In this document: positions 33,302 through 46,219 of the stretch, piece after piece | Position numbering within the stretch: position 1 is the first letter of the stretch | How the letters are laid out: every line of letters starts with the position of its first letter | Program-made: the position numbers and the translations under genes | Source: Homalodisca vitripennis | Lineage: Eukaryota > Arthropoda > Insecta > Hemiptera > Cicadellidae | Reading direction: 5' to 3' | NCBI RefSeq assembly: GCF_021130785.1 | Contig: NW_025778933.1 | Coordinates: 1 to 64,000 of the forward strand | Length of the DNA stretch: 64,000 bases | The notes under the pieces: model-generated | Seen by the model: the letters and a program-made list of their open reading frames with translations, nothing else | What the model was told of the DNA's origin: nothing | The model's database searches: none

Positions 33302-35946
33302 ACTCGCCTTCGGCTCGCTGGGGGCTACGCCCCCAGGCCCCCAATGTGAGTGCCTTAAATTCTCGGGGATAAGATTGATTTGGTGATTGGTAAAAATTCG
33401 GACATGATGTCATGCCAGGATATTCCCAGGAGGGGGGGGGTTTAACTTTGCCTGGGGATAAGACGTTCAGGGGGTTATCTGGTCCATACCAGGAACTTCC
33501 CAGGGGGGGTTAAGAGATTTTGGTTATTGGTAAAATTCGGACATGAGGTCATGCCAGGAAATTCCCTAGGGGGGGGTTAACGTTACCGGGGGATAAGACA
33601 CCAGGGGGTTGTCTGGTCTTACCAGGAACTTGCCAGGGGGGGGGGTTAAGAGATTTGGTGATTGTTTAAAATTCGGACATGAGTCATGCCAGGAAATTCC
33701 CTGGGGGGTTTAATGTTACTGGGGGTTAAGAACATCAGAGGGGTTATCTGGTTAGACCAGGAACTTCCCAAGGGGGGTTAAGAGATTTTGATGATTGTTA
33801 GAATTCGGACATGAGGTCATACCAGGAAATTCCCTAGGGGGGGGGGTAAATGTTACCAGGGTGGTTAACACATCAGGGGGTTTAATTTACTCTGGAGATT
33901 AATGGTCGTACAAGGAAATTTCCCAGGGGTGTTTAATGTAACCTTCGCTAACGCTCAGCCAATTCACGATGTGCTCCAGTAGACGTATACTAAGTCAGTC
34001 GTTTACTAATTTTTAACCAAAGTTTTGATTTAAAGAGCATTTTACGGCTTAACCGTTTTAGAGATACGACAAAAAGTGACTGGGACCTTTCTTGTCGGAA
34101 ATTTAATTTTTCTCTTTGGATTAGCCATCAGATTTAAGCTACGATCTCTGGTTTAGTCGGTACAACGCTTGGGATAAAAGTCTGCACTGGTTAGCTGTTG
34201 TGTAAACAGATTTAGTGTAAATAAAATTAAAAAACTTGCCTTTATTAGATTATTAAGTTGATCAGGGGGTTTGTTTTTAATCATGAGTGCATCAACCAGG
34301 AAATTCCCGGGAGGGGGGTAATGTTTATCGGGAGTTATTAGAACGCTTGGTACATTTCTGGAAAATGTGTGTCTGTGCTACGAGAATATGTGTACAGTAA
34401 TTTTTATCAAAATAAAACGTTGATGAAGGGGGTTTATATTACTTCGGAAATTTTCATTCCATACCAGAGTGTTGATAAGGAATCACTATTTCATTTTAAA
34501 AAGCACTCTGTCCCTATCTACTATTTAAGCTTCACTAACGCTCAGCCAACTCCCGATGTGGAGGGGGGGGGTTTATAGTCCTCGTTAACGGAGTAATACA
34601 AGTCCAATCTGGAACCAGCATGAATCGTACTAATTATAGTTGCAAAATTTAAAACACCTAAATTGACGACAAAGAATTAGCCATTTATAGCATTTATCAG
34701 GCTTACAGAAAGATAAACGACAGAAAGATACTGGACCTTTTTTTTAGATCCTATGAATAGCTACTTAGAAAAAGTTTTACATTTAAGCTAGGACCAACAG
34801 TTTTCGGCCACTATCGAGCACGAAAAGTAAGTTTTTTAAGTGAAATTTACAATATTATAATTACGTTTTACGGCTAAATCATGGAAGATAGAGTAAAAGG
34901 TCACTGAAGCTTTTGTGTAGATCGCATTATTTTGTATTACATCAAATTTTTACTCTGGGCTAGAACTAAGGTTTTGTCCTGAAATAGAGCCCAGAAAACA
35001 AAATCTCACGTAATACTCAAAAAATCAAAACTTTAAAACGCGTTATGCGGCCAAACCGTTGAAGGATAGGGCAAAATGTTACTGAACGTTTTTTGTAGAT
35101 CACGTGATTTTCTAAATCCACATGAAAATCTGATTTGAGCTACAACCAACCGTTTAGCCGCTATCAAGCCCGGAATGTAAATTTGTAGGCGAAAATTTCC
35201 AAATATTTTCCTTTAATCGCGTTTTGCGGTTCAAACTAATGGAGATATAGTAAAAAGTCATAAGTCCTTTTTTGTAGATCATATTATTTCCTAAATCTAA
35301 CCTTTGTTTTATTTTGACCTCCGACCAATTGTTTCGCCGCTATCGACCCCAAAAACAAAGTTTTCACGTGAAAAATTACAAAAAAATTGCACATAATCAC
35401 GTTTTTTCGACCAAACTAATGGAGATAGAGCAAAAAGTTACTGGACCTTTTCTGTAGATCGCAAAATTTGCTAATTTGATGGGTCAATCAAATTGAGCTA
35501 CAACCTACTGTTCGGCCGCTATCGAGCTCGAAACTTTATTTTAAGCGAAAAAATCTCTGGAATGTCAAATGTTCAAGCGTTTTGTCGCTTAACCATGGAA
35601 GATAGAGCAAAAAGTCACTGGACCCTTTTTTGTAGTTCACTTCATTCCTGACCATGAATTTTTCGTCAGATCCGAGCTAGCTCGAACGGTTCGCTACCGT
35701 TATCGGGCTTACAAACAATGCCTGCAGAGGTGAAGAATGCGCGATTTTTTGGGAATTTTTTTTGAGGGGTTTAAAAGTAAAAAAGTCCGGTTTTCAGACT
35801 TTTCCTCCGGGTCATATTGTGTGAAAGGTACCTGCGTGCCAAATTTCAAGTTTCTAGCACTTCTAGAAGTATGGTTAGAATTTGTATATATCTGTCAGTC
35901 AGTGAGTGAGTGAGTGGTTTCACATGCGGCTGTATATAATAATAGG
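33302..35946 (-). mobile_element. train unit U12, longest non-coding unit
   Basis: 2.65 kb with the hairpin at 33302-33342. Several G-tract modules cover about 33370-33940, an AACCGTT-type segment follows, a short second G-tract part lies near 34260-34330, and the GTCCCTATCTAC module is near 34510. Monomers fill the rest. I found no near-identical copy in the window. Confidence 0.75.
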
Positions 35947-37508
35947 ACTCGCCTTCGGCTCGCTGGGGGGCTACGCCCACCAGGCCCCCTTTCGGGTATT
36001 AGCCAAATTCGGGGATAAGATTGATTTGGTGATAGGTAAAATTTCGGACGTGATTGTATGCCCAGGATATTCCAGGGGGGGTTAACGTTGCCTGGCAATA
36101 AGACGTCAGGGTGGGGTTATCTGGTCATACCAGGAACTTTCCCAGGGGGGGGGGGTTAAGAGATTTGGTTATTAGTAAAATTCGGACATGAGGTCATGCC
36201 CAATGAAATTCCCTAGGGGGGTTTAACGTTACCGGGGGATAAGACACCAGGGGGCGTTATCTGGTCTTACCAGGAACTTCCCAGGGGGGTTAAGAGATTT
36301 AGTTTATTGGTAAAATTCGGACATGAGGTCATGCCAGTAAATTGCCAGGGAGGGCTAATTTTACCGGGGGGTAACACTTCATGGGGTTTATTTTACTAAG
36401 AAGGTTATCTGGTCATATACCACGAAATCCCCTTGGGGGGGGGGTTAATGTTACCGGGGGGTTAATGACACACTTGGACCTATTTTAGAGGGTGTTGTGT
36501 CTGTGAACATAATACAAATTCACTCTCTGTCCCTATCTACTATTGACGCTTAGCTGACGCTCAGCCAATGTCTAATGTGGGGTGTTGTATTCATTCACTC
36601 GTTCACCTAGCAAAGCAAGTGCAAACTGAATCTGTAACGAATTACAACAAATATTAGTCACATATTAATTTAAAAACTCCCAAAAATTGCCAATCTACGA
36701 CAAATATTTAGCTATTTTATAGAGTTTTTTCTGGCTTATTAAACGACATACAACAAATAGTTACATTACCTTTTTTGTAGATCACATCAATTTTTTATTT
36801 ATTCATAAAGGTTTTTAGATTTAAAGTAGAACTAACCGTTTGGCCGCTATCGACTACTAGAAACAAAGTTATTAAAAAGAAATTACGAAATATTTACATT
36901 TATAAGCCGAACCAATGGAGATATAGAGAAAATGTCACTAGACCTTTTTTGTAGATCGCATTAATTATGTAATTAAAATCAAATTTTTATTCTGTGCTAC
37001 AATTAGGGGTTTGGGCCGCAATAAAACCCAGAAAACAAAATTCTCACGTAAAACTTAGAAAATCAATACTTTAAAACGCGTTATGCGGCTAAACCATTGA
37101 GGGTAGGGCCAAAAAGTTACATAACCTTTTTTGTAGATCACGCCATTTACTAAATCGCATTGAAAATTTTTTTTCAGCTACGACCAACGGTTTTAGCCCG
37201 CTATCGAGCCCCGAAAAGGTAAAATTTTTAGGCATAAATTTCAAAATATTTTAATGTAATCGCGTTTTGCGGCCAAACCAATTGAGATAGAGCAAAAGAT
37301 CACTGGACCTTTTTTTTGTAGTTCACATCATTCCTAAACATGAATTTTTCGTCAGATCGAAGCTAGCTCCGACGGTTCGCCCGCTATCGGGCTTCAAAGG
37401 AAAGCCTGCTAGGGCAAAACAGGGGTCCGTTCGGGAATTTTTTTTGAGGGAGTTCCAAAAGTAAAAAATCAGGTTTTCAGACTTTTCCCGGAGGTTTTTA
37501 TATATAGG
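35947..37508 (-). mobile_element. train unit U13 (copy of U3)
   Basis: 1.56 kb. The hairpin at 35947-35989 has two extra bases and a one-base change. It follows U3 throughout, including the missing GAGT tail, but has clearly more single-base insertions than U3. Confidence 0.75.
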
Positions 37509-38635
37509 ATAACCGTTTAGAGATACGAGAAAAAGTGACTGGACCTTTCTTGTCGAAAAATTTAATTTTCTCTTTCGATTATGCCATCAGATTTAAGCTA
37601 CGATCTATAATTTAGGCAGTTACAGAGCTTAGAACAAAAGACTGCACTGGGCAGTTGAAAAAATATCACGTAAAACTTAGGAAATCAATACTTGAAACGC
37701 GTTATGCGGCCAAACCGTTGAGGATAGGCAAAATGTTACTGGCACATTTTTGTAGATCACCTCATTTCCTAACTCCAACGCTTGTCTTATTTCGATCTCA
37801 GACCAATGGTTTCGCCGCTATCGAGCCCGAAACAAAAGTTTTCACGTAAAAATTACAAAAAAATTGCACATAATCACGTTTTTTTCGGCCGAACCACTGG
37901 AGGTAGAGCAAAAAGTCACTAGACCTTTTTCTGTAGATCGCACAATTTTTGCTAATTTGATGGGTCAATCAGATTTTGAGCTACGACCTACCGTATCGAC
38001 CACTATCAGGCTCGAAACTTTATTTTAAGCAAAAAATCTCTGGAATGTCAAACATTCCCGCGTTTTGACGCTTAACCACACGAGAATAGGTCAAAAAGTC
38101 ACTGGACCTTTTTTGTAGAGAACTTCATTCCCCACTAACGATTTTTCATCAGATCCGAGGTACAACCTTACGGTTTAGAACGCTACAGAGCCTCAAAAAA
38201 AAATCTACAAAGCGAAAATCGTCAAAATTTGACAAAATTTTCGAATTTGAGAGCATGTTTTCGGGTGGACCGGTAGAGATGCGGGGAAGTTATAATGTTG
38301 CCCATTCTGTAGATCATAAAATTTTCTAAAACCCGTTAAAAATTAGATTTGAGCTACTAACAACGGTTTAGTCGCTAGACGGCTCGAAAGCAAAAAGCTA
38401 CAACCAGTTTTTAACCAGTTTTCAACCGGTTTTTAATTTTTTTGAGGGGTTTAAAAATTAAAAAATTCCCGGTTTCTCAGACTTTTCCTGTTGGTTACAC
38501 GACAAAAGGTAACCCGCGTGCCAAAATTTTCAAGTTTCCAGCACTTCTAGAACTATGTTAGAAATTTGTATACATCCATCAGTGAGTGAGTGAGTGGTTT
38601 CACATGCGGCTGTATAAGTATTTAGATAACCGTTA
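37509..38635 (-). mobile_element. train unit U14 (copy of U4)
   Basis: 1.13 kb, hairpin-less. It follows U4 to the same TATAAGTATTTAG end, with extra homopolymer bases. Confidence 0.75.
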
Positions 38636-39734
38636 GTAGATACGAGAAAAAGTGACTGGACCTTTCTTGTCGAAAATTTAATTTTCTCTTTCGATTATGC
38701 CATCAGATTTAATTGCTACGACCTATAATTTTAGGCAGTACAGAGCTTAAGGACAAAAGACTGCAACTGGGCAGTTGAAAAATATCACGTAAAACTTAGG
38801 AAATCAATACTTGAAAACGCGCTTATGCGGCCAAACCGTTGAGGATAGGGCAAAATGTTACTGGCACATTTTTGTAGATCAACCTCATTTCCTAACTCCA
38901 ACGCTTGTCTTATTTCGATCTCAGAACCAATGGTTTTCGCCGCTATCGAGCCCGAAACAAAAGTTTCACTGTAAAAAATTACAAAAAAATTGCACACAAT
39001 CACGTTTTTCGGGCCGAACCACTGGAGGTAGAGCAAAAAGTCACTAGACCTTTTCTGTAGATCGCACAATTTGCTAATTTGATGGGTCAATCAGATTTGA
39101 GCTACGACCTACCGTTCGACCACTATCAGGCTCGAAACTTTATTTTAAGCAAAAAATCTCTGGAATGTCAAACATTCCCGCGTTTTGACGCTTAACCACA
39201 CGAGATAGGACAAAAAGTCCACTGGACCTTTTTTGTAGAGAACTTCATTCCCCACTAACGATTTTTCATCAGATACGAGGTACAACCTACGGTTTAGACG
39301 CTACAGAGCCTCAAAAAAAATCTACAAGCGAAAATCGTCAAAATTTGACAAAATTTTCGAATTTGAGAGCATGTTTCGGGTGGACCGGTAGAGATGCGGG
39401 GGAAGTATAATGTGCCCATTCTGTAGATCATAAAATTTGCTAAAACCCCTTAATAATTAGATTTGAGCTACTACCTACGGTTTAGTCGCTAGACGGCTCG
39501 AAAAGCAAAAAACTACACCAGTTTTTTTAAACAGTTTGAACTCGCGTTTTTAATTTTTTTGAGGGGTTTAAAATTAAAAATTCCGGTTTTCAGACTTTTC
39601 CTGTTGGTTACACGACAAAAGGTACCCGCGTGCCAAATTTCAAGTTTCTAGCACTTCTAGAACTATGTTAGAATTTGTATACATCCATCAGTGAGTGAGT
39701 GAGTGGTTTCACATGCGGCTGTATAAGTATTTAG
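38636..39734 (-). mobile_element. train unit U15 (U4/U14 type)
   Basis: 1.10 kb, hairpin-less, a further tandem copy of the U14 type. U3-U4 has no counterpart of it in the first block, so it is an extra duplication here. Confidence 0.75.
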
Positions 39735-41523
39735 ACTCGCCTTTCGGCTCGCTGGGGGCTACGCCCCCCAGGCCCCCAAAGTAAACGCTTTGCAAATTCG
39801 GGGATAAGCGGAATTCGGTGACTGGTTTAAGTCCGGACATTAAGTAAATGACAAGGGATTTAAAAAATTGACCTTTTTTCATAGATTTTTTTCCGGATTC
39901 GTAAAAACTTTTGACTTTGAGGGCATTTTGCGGTTAAACCGTTAGAGATACGACCAAAAAGTGACTGGACCTTTCTTGTTGGAAATTTAATTTTGTCTTT
40001 CGATTGTGCCCTCAGATCTGATCTACGACCTATGGTTTAGCCAGAAATGAGCTCGGGAGAAAAGTCTGCACGGGTCAGCTATCTTGAATTGTTTAGTATA
40101 AACATAATAAAAACCGACCTCAAGGCAGTAATTTTAAGTCGAACAGGGGTATTTAATATCCACCAGGAGACTATCTAAGTCAAGGCGAGAAATTCCCTGG
40201 GTGGTGATTAATGTTAAGGAGGTTAAGACAAGAGGGGGTTTAATTTCGTCAGGATATTGTCTGGTCATATGAACAAATTCCCAGGGGGGGGTTAACGTTA
40301 CCGGGGGATAAGTCTCCAGGGGGTTATCTGGTCATACCAGGATCTTCCCAGGGGGGGGGGGGGTTAAGAGATTTGGTGACTGGTAAAAATATTCGGACAT
40401 GAGGTCATGGCAGGAAATTCCCTGGGGGGGTTTAATGTTACCAGGGGGAGTTAACACATCAGGGGGTTGAATGTACAGGAGGTTATCAGGTCATACCAGG
40501 AAAACTCCCGGGGGGGGGGTTAATATTACCGGGGGTTAATGACACACTTGGGGCCTTTTTTAGAGGGTATTTTGTCTGTGAACATAATAAATATTCCTCT
40601 GTCCCTATCTACTATTGACGCTTAGCTAACGCTCAGCCAACTCCCGAAGTCACTGAACCTTTTCTGTAGATCACGTGATTTCCTAAATCCCATTTAAAAT
40701 TTGTTTTGAGTTTACGACCAACCCGTTTAGAGCCGCTATCAAGCCCGGAATGTAAATTTTTTAGGCGAAAATGTCCAATATTTTCACTTAATCGCGTTTT
40801 GCGGTCAAACTAAGGGAAATATAGTAAAAAGTCACTGGACCTTTTTTGTAGGTCATCTTATTTCCTAAATAAAACGTTTGTCTTATTTTGACCCGTCCGA
40901 CCAATGGTTTCGCCGCTATCGACCCACAAAAACAAAAGTTTCGCGTAAAAAGTTACAACAAAATTGTACATAATCACGTTTTTTTCGGCCAAACCAATCG
41001 AGATAGGGCAAAAGATTACTGGACCTTTTCTGTAGATCGCGCAATTTGCTAATTTGATGGGTCAATCAGATTTGAGCTACGACCAACGGTTCGGCCGCTA
41101 TCGGGCTTGAAACATTATTTTTTAATCGAAAAAATCTCTGGAATTTCAAATGTTCGAGCGTTTTGTCGCTTTAACCATGGAAGATAGAGCAAAAAGTCAT
41201 TAGACCTTTTTTGTAGTTCACTTCCATTCCTGACCATGAATTTTCCGTCAGATCCGAGCCTAGCTCCAACGGTTCGCCCGCTATCGGGCTTACAAAAAAT
41301 GCCTGCAGGGGTGAAGAATGCGCGATTTTTTGAGAATTTTTTTGAGGGGTTGATAAAATGAAAAATTCTCACTTTTCGGGATTTTCCTGGTGGTTACACG
41401 TGGAAAAGCTATCTGTGTACCAAATTTCAAGTCTCTAACTCATCTGGTAAGTAGGTTAGAATTAGTATACGTGAGGTGAGTCAGTCAGTCAGTCAGTTAC
41501 ACATGCGGTTGTATATATATTAG
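39735..41523 (-). mobile_element. train unit U16
   Basis: 1.79 kb. The hairpin at 39735-39777 has two extra bases. The start matches U1 and U29, and the rest matches U9 and U29, with CAGT repeats and CACATGCGGTTG at the end. Confidence 0.75.
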
Positions 41524-42839
41524 AAACAGTTTAGAGATATGACAAAAAGTGACTGCACATTTCTTGACGAAAATTTAATTTTGTCTTTCGATTATGCCCA
41601 TCAGATTTAAGCTACGACCTATAATTTAGGCAGTACAGAGGTTAGGACAAAATACTGCACTGGGCACTTTAAAAAATCACGTAAAACTTAAAAAATCAAT
41701 ACTTAAAACGCGTTATGCGGCCAAACCGTTGAGGATAGGGCAAAATGTTACTGAACATTTTTTGTAGATCACGCAATTTCATAAATCATTTTATAAAATT
41801 TTGTTTTGAGCTACGACCAACAGTTTAGCCGCTATCGAGCCCGAAAGGTAAATTTTTAGGCGATAATTTCCAAATACTTTCACTTAATCGCGTTTTTGCG
41901 GCCAAACCAATGGGAGATAGAGTAAAGAGGTTACAGGCACACATTTTTGTAGATCACCTCATTTCCTAACTCCAACGTTTTGTCTTATTTTTCGACCCTC
42001 AGACCAATGGTTTTCGCCGCTTATCGAGCCCCGAAAACAAAAGTTTCACGTAAAAATTACAAAAAAATTGCACATAATCACGTTTTTCTACGACCTATAA
42101 TTTAGGCAGTACAGAGGTTAGGACAAAATAACTGCACTGGAGAGTTACTGGCACATTTTTGTAGATCACCTCATTTCCTAACTCCAACGTTTGTCTCGAC
42201 CTCAGACCAATGGTATTTCGCCGCTAATCGAGCCCGAAAACAAAAGTTTCACGTAAAAATTAACAAAAAAATTGCACATAATCACTTTTCGGCCGAACCA
42301 CTGGAGGTAGAGCAAAAAAGTCATTGGACCTTTTCTGTAGATCGCGTAATTTGCTAATTTGATGGGTCAATCAGATTTGAGCTACGACCTACCGTTCGGC
42401 CACTATCAGGCTCGAAACTTTATTTTAAGCAAAAAAATCTCTGGAATGTCAAACATTCCCGCGTTTTTTGGTCGCTTAAAACCACACGAGATAGGACAAA
42501 AAGTCACTGGACCTTTTTTATAGTTCATTTCATTCCTGACTAACGATTTTTCGTCAGAATCGAAGCTAGCTCCAACGGTTCGCCCCGCTATCGGGCTTAC
42601 AAAAAATTGCCTGCAGGGGTGAAGAATGCGCGATTTTTTGGAATTTTTTTGAGGGGTTGAAAATGAAAAATTCTCACTTACAAAAATGCATCGAATTTTT
42701 TTTCTGGTGTTACACGTGGAAAGCTATCTGTGTACCAAATTTCAAGTCTCTAACTCATCTGGAAGTAGGTTAGAATTAGTATAACGTGAGTGAGTCAGTC
42801 AGTCAGTCAGTTTACACATGCGGTTGTATATATATATAG
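41524..42839 (-). mobile_element. train unit U17 with internal chimeric duplication
   Basis: 1.32 kb. It starts at the variant junction GAAACAGTTTAGAG. Compared with U18 it has about 220 bp extra: near 42087 a monomer breaks into the CTACGACCTATAATTTAGG segment from the unit start, then returns to GAGAGTTACTGGCAC. The join may be real or an assembly error. Confidence 0.7.
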
Positions 42840-43937
42840 AAACAGTTAGAGATATGACAAAAAGTGACTGCACATTTCTTGACGAAAATTTAATTTTGTC
42901 TTTCGATTATGCCATCACAGATTTAAGCTACGAACCTATAATTTAGGCAGTACAGAGGTGTAGGACAAAATACTGCACTGGGCACTTTAAAAAATCACGT
43001 AAAACTTAAAAAATCAATACTTAAAACGCGTTATGCGGCCAAACCGTTGAGGACTAGGGCAAAATGTTACTGAACATTTTTTGTAGATCACGCAATTTCA
43101 TAAATCATTTTATAAATTTGTTTTGAGCTACGACCAAACAGTTTAGCCGCTATCGAGCCGAAAGGTAAATTTTTAGGCGATAATTTCCAAATACTTTCAC
43201 TTTAATCGCGTTTTGCGGCCAAACCAATGGAGATAGAGTAAAGAGTTTACAGGCACATTTTTGTAGATCACCCTCATTTCCTAACTCCAACGTTTGTCTT
43301 ATTTCGACCTCAGACCAATGGTTTCGCCGCTATCGAGCCCGAAAACAAAAGTTTCACGTAAAAATTACAAAAAAATTGCACATAATCACGTTTTTCGGCC
43401 GAACCACTGGAGGTAGAGCAAAAAGTCATTGGACCTTTTCTGTAGATCGCGTAATTTGCTAATTTGATGGGTCAATCAGATTTGAGCTACGACCTACCGT
43501 TCGGCCACTATCAGGCTCGAAACTTTATTTTAAGCAAAAAAATCTCTGGAATGTCAAACATTCCCGCGTTTTGTCGCGCTTAACCACACGAGATAGGACA
43601 AAAAGTCACTGGACCTTTTTTATAGTGTCATTCATTCCTGACTAACGATTTTTCGTCAGATCGAAGCTAGCTCCAACGGTTCGCCCGCTATCGGGCTTAC
43701 AAAAATTGCCTGCAGGGGTGAAGAATGCGCGATTTTTGGGAATTTTTTTTGAGGGGTTGAAAATGAAAAAAAAATTCTCACTTTTCGGAATTTTCCTGGT
43801 GGTTACACGTGGAAAGCTATCTGTGTACCAAACCAAATTTCCAAGTCTCTAAACTCATCTGGAAGTAGGGTTAGAATTAGTATACGTGAGTGAGTGAGTC
43901 AGTCAGTCAGTTACACATGCGGTGTGTATATTATTAG
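42840..43937 (-). mobile_element. train unit U18
   Basis: 1.10 kb, starting at the GAAACAGTTAGAG junction. It is the simple version of U17 and ends with GAGT and CAGT repeats before the U19 hairpin. Confidence 0.75.
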
Positions 43938-46219
43938 ACTCGCCTTCGGCTCGCTGGGGGCTACGCCCCCAGGCCCCCAAGGTAGATGCTTAAAATTCGG
44001 GGATAAGCGGAATTCGGTGACTGGTTAAGTCCGGACATTAGGTAAATGACAAGGATTTAAAAAATTGACCTTTTTATTGATTTTTTTCCGGATTCGTCCC
44101 AAACTTTTGACTTTGAGGGGCATTTTGCGGCTAAACCGTTAGAGGATACGACCAAAAAGTGACCGGACCTTTCTTGTCGATCGGAAATTTAATTTTGTGT
44201 TTCGATTTATGCCATCAGATTTGAGCTACGAGCTCTGGTTTAGGAAGTACAGAGTGTGGTAGTAAAGTCTGCACCTGTCAACTATTGTAAATTGTTGAGT
44301 GGAAATATAGTAAAAACACCTACCCTAAGTCAACATTTTTAAGTTGCTTAGGGGGTTTTATTTGCTCAGGAGTGTATATAGTCATGCCAGGAAATTCCCA
44401 GGGGGGAAGTTAATCTTACCGAGGTTAAGCCATCAGGGGGGTTTAATTTACTCAGGAGGTTATCTAGTCATAACAGGAAAATTCCCGGGGTGGTTAAAGG
44501 ATTTGGTGATTGGTAGAATCTGATGTACGCTAGCAAAATCGGGATGATGAGAGGGATTTGGTGATTGGTAAAATTCGGACATGAGGTCATGCCGAGAAAT
44601 TCCCTGGGGGGGTTTAAAAATTTAAGGGGGTTAAGACATCAGGGGGTTTTATTTTACTCAGGAGGTTATCTGGTCTTACCAGTTAAGAAATTCCCGGGGG
44701 GGGGGTTAATGTTACCGGGGGTAAATGACACACTGGGGTCTATTTTTGAGGGTGTTTGTGTCTGTGAACAAAACAAAAACTTCACTCTGTCCATAATCTA
44801 CTACTGACGCTTAGCTAACGCTCAGCTAATTTCTAATGTGGGGTTGTATTCACTCGTTAACCTAGCAAAGCAAGTGCAGTCTGAATCTGGAATGAATTAC
44901 ACAAATATTTATCGCACATAAATTTAAAAACTCAAAAAATTGCCAATCCCACGACAAATATTTTACCATTTATAGAGAGTTTTCCAGGCTTATTAAAGGA
45001 TGTAAAACTAGGGTGGTTTGCCTAATTAAGGGATAAGAGTGGTTTATTGATAGGTAAAATTCGGACATGAGGTCATACAAGGAATTTCCCAAGGGGGGGA
45101 GGGGTTAACGTTACCAAGGGTTAAGACATCAGGGGGTTATCTGGTCATCCTGGGAACTTCCCAAAGGGGGGTTAAGAGATTTTGGTGATTGGTAAAATTC
45201 TGTCTAGTTATTGAAACATTTTGGATTTAAGTTATGACCAATGGTTTCGGCTGCTACTGCCTCCAGAAACAAAATGTTCATCTAAAAATAATAAAACATT
45301 TCCTTTTTAAACATTTTTTTAGGCCAGACCACTTAGGATAAAGGCAAAAAAGTTACTGGACTTTTTTTATAGAACACGTCGTTTACTAAAAGTTGTTTAA
45401 ATGACGTGTTTTGAGCTACGACCAACCGTTAGCCGCTATCAAGGAAAAATTGGAATGAAAAATTTGTAGGCGAAAATTTCCAAATATTTTTCACTTAATC
45501 GCGTTTTGCGGTCAAAATAATGGAGATATAGTAAAAAGTAACTGAACCTTTTTTGTAGATCATATTATTTACTAAATCTAACCTTTGTTTTATTTTGGAC
45601 CTCCGACCAATTTTGTTTCGCCGCTATCGACCCCAAAAACAAAGTTTTGCACGTAAAAATTACATAAATTTTGCACATAATCGCGTATTGCGGTCATACC
45701 GATGGAGATAGGGCAAAAAGTCACTAGACCCATTTCTGTAGATCACGTAATTTTCTAATTTGATGGGTCAATCAGATTTGAGCTACGACCAACGGTTCGG
45801 CCGCTATCGGGCTCGAAACATTATTTTTATCAAAAAAATCTCTGGAATGTCAAATGTTTCGAGCGTTTTTGTCGCTTAACCATGGAAGATAGAGCAAAAA
45901 AGTCACTAGACCTTTTTTGTTGTTCACTTCATTCCTGACTAACAACGATTTTTCGTCAGATCGAAGCTAGCTCCAACGGTTCGCCCGCTATCGGGCTTAC
46001 AAGAAAGGCTTGCAGGTAAAGAATGCGCGATTTTTCGGGAATTTTTTTGAGGGGTTTAAAAGTAAAAATTCCCGGTTTCAGACTTTTCCTGTTGGTTATA
46101 CGGCAAAAGGTACCTGCGTGCAAAATTTCAAGTTTCTAGCACTTCTAGAAGTAGGTTAGAATTTGTATACATATATCAGTCAGTCAGTCAGTTTCACATG
46201 CGGCTGTATATATAATAGG
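43938..46219 (-). mobile_element. train unit U19 (duplicated as U26)
   Basis: 2.28 kb with the hairpin at 43938-43978 and the flank AAGGTAGATGCTTAAAATTC. It has two separate G-tract regions (about 44340-44720 and 45050-45190), a GTCC-ATATCTAC variant of the conserved module, then monomers. U26 is a near copy. Confidence 0.8.
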
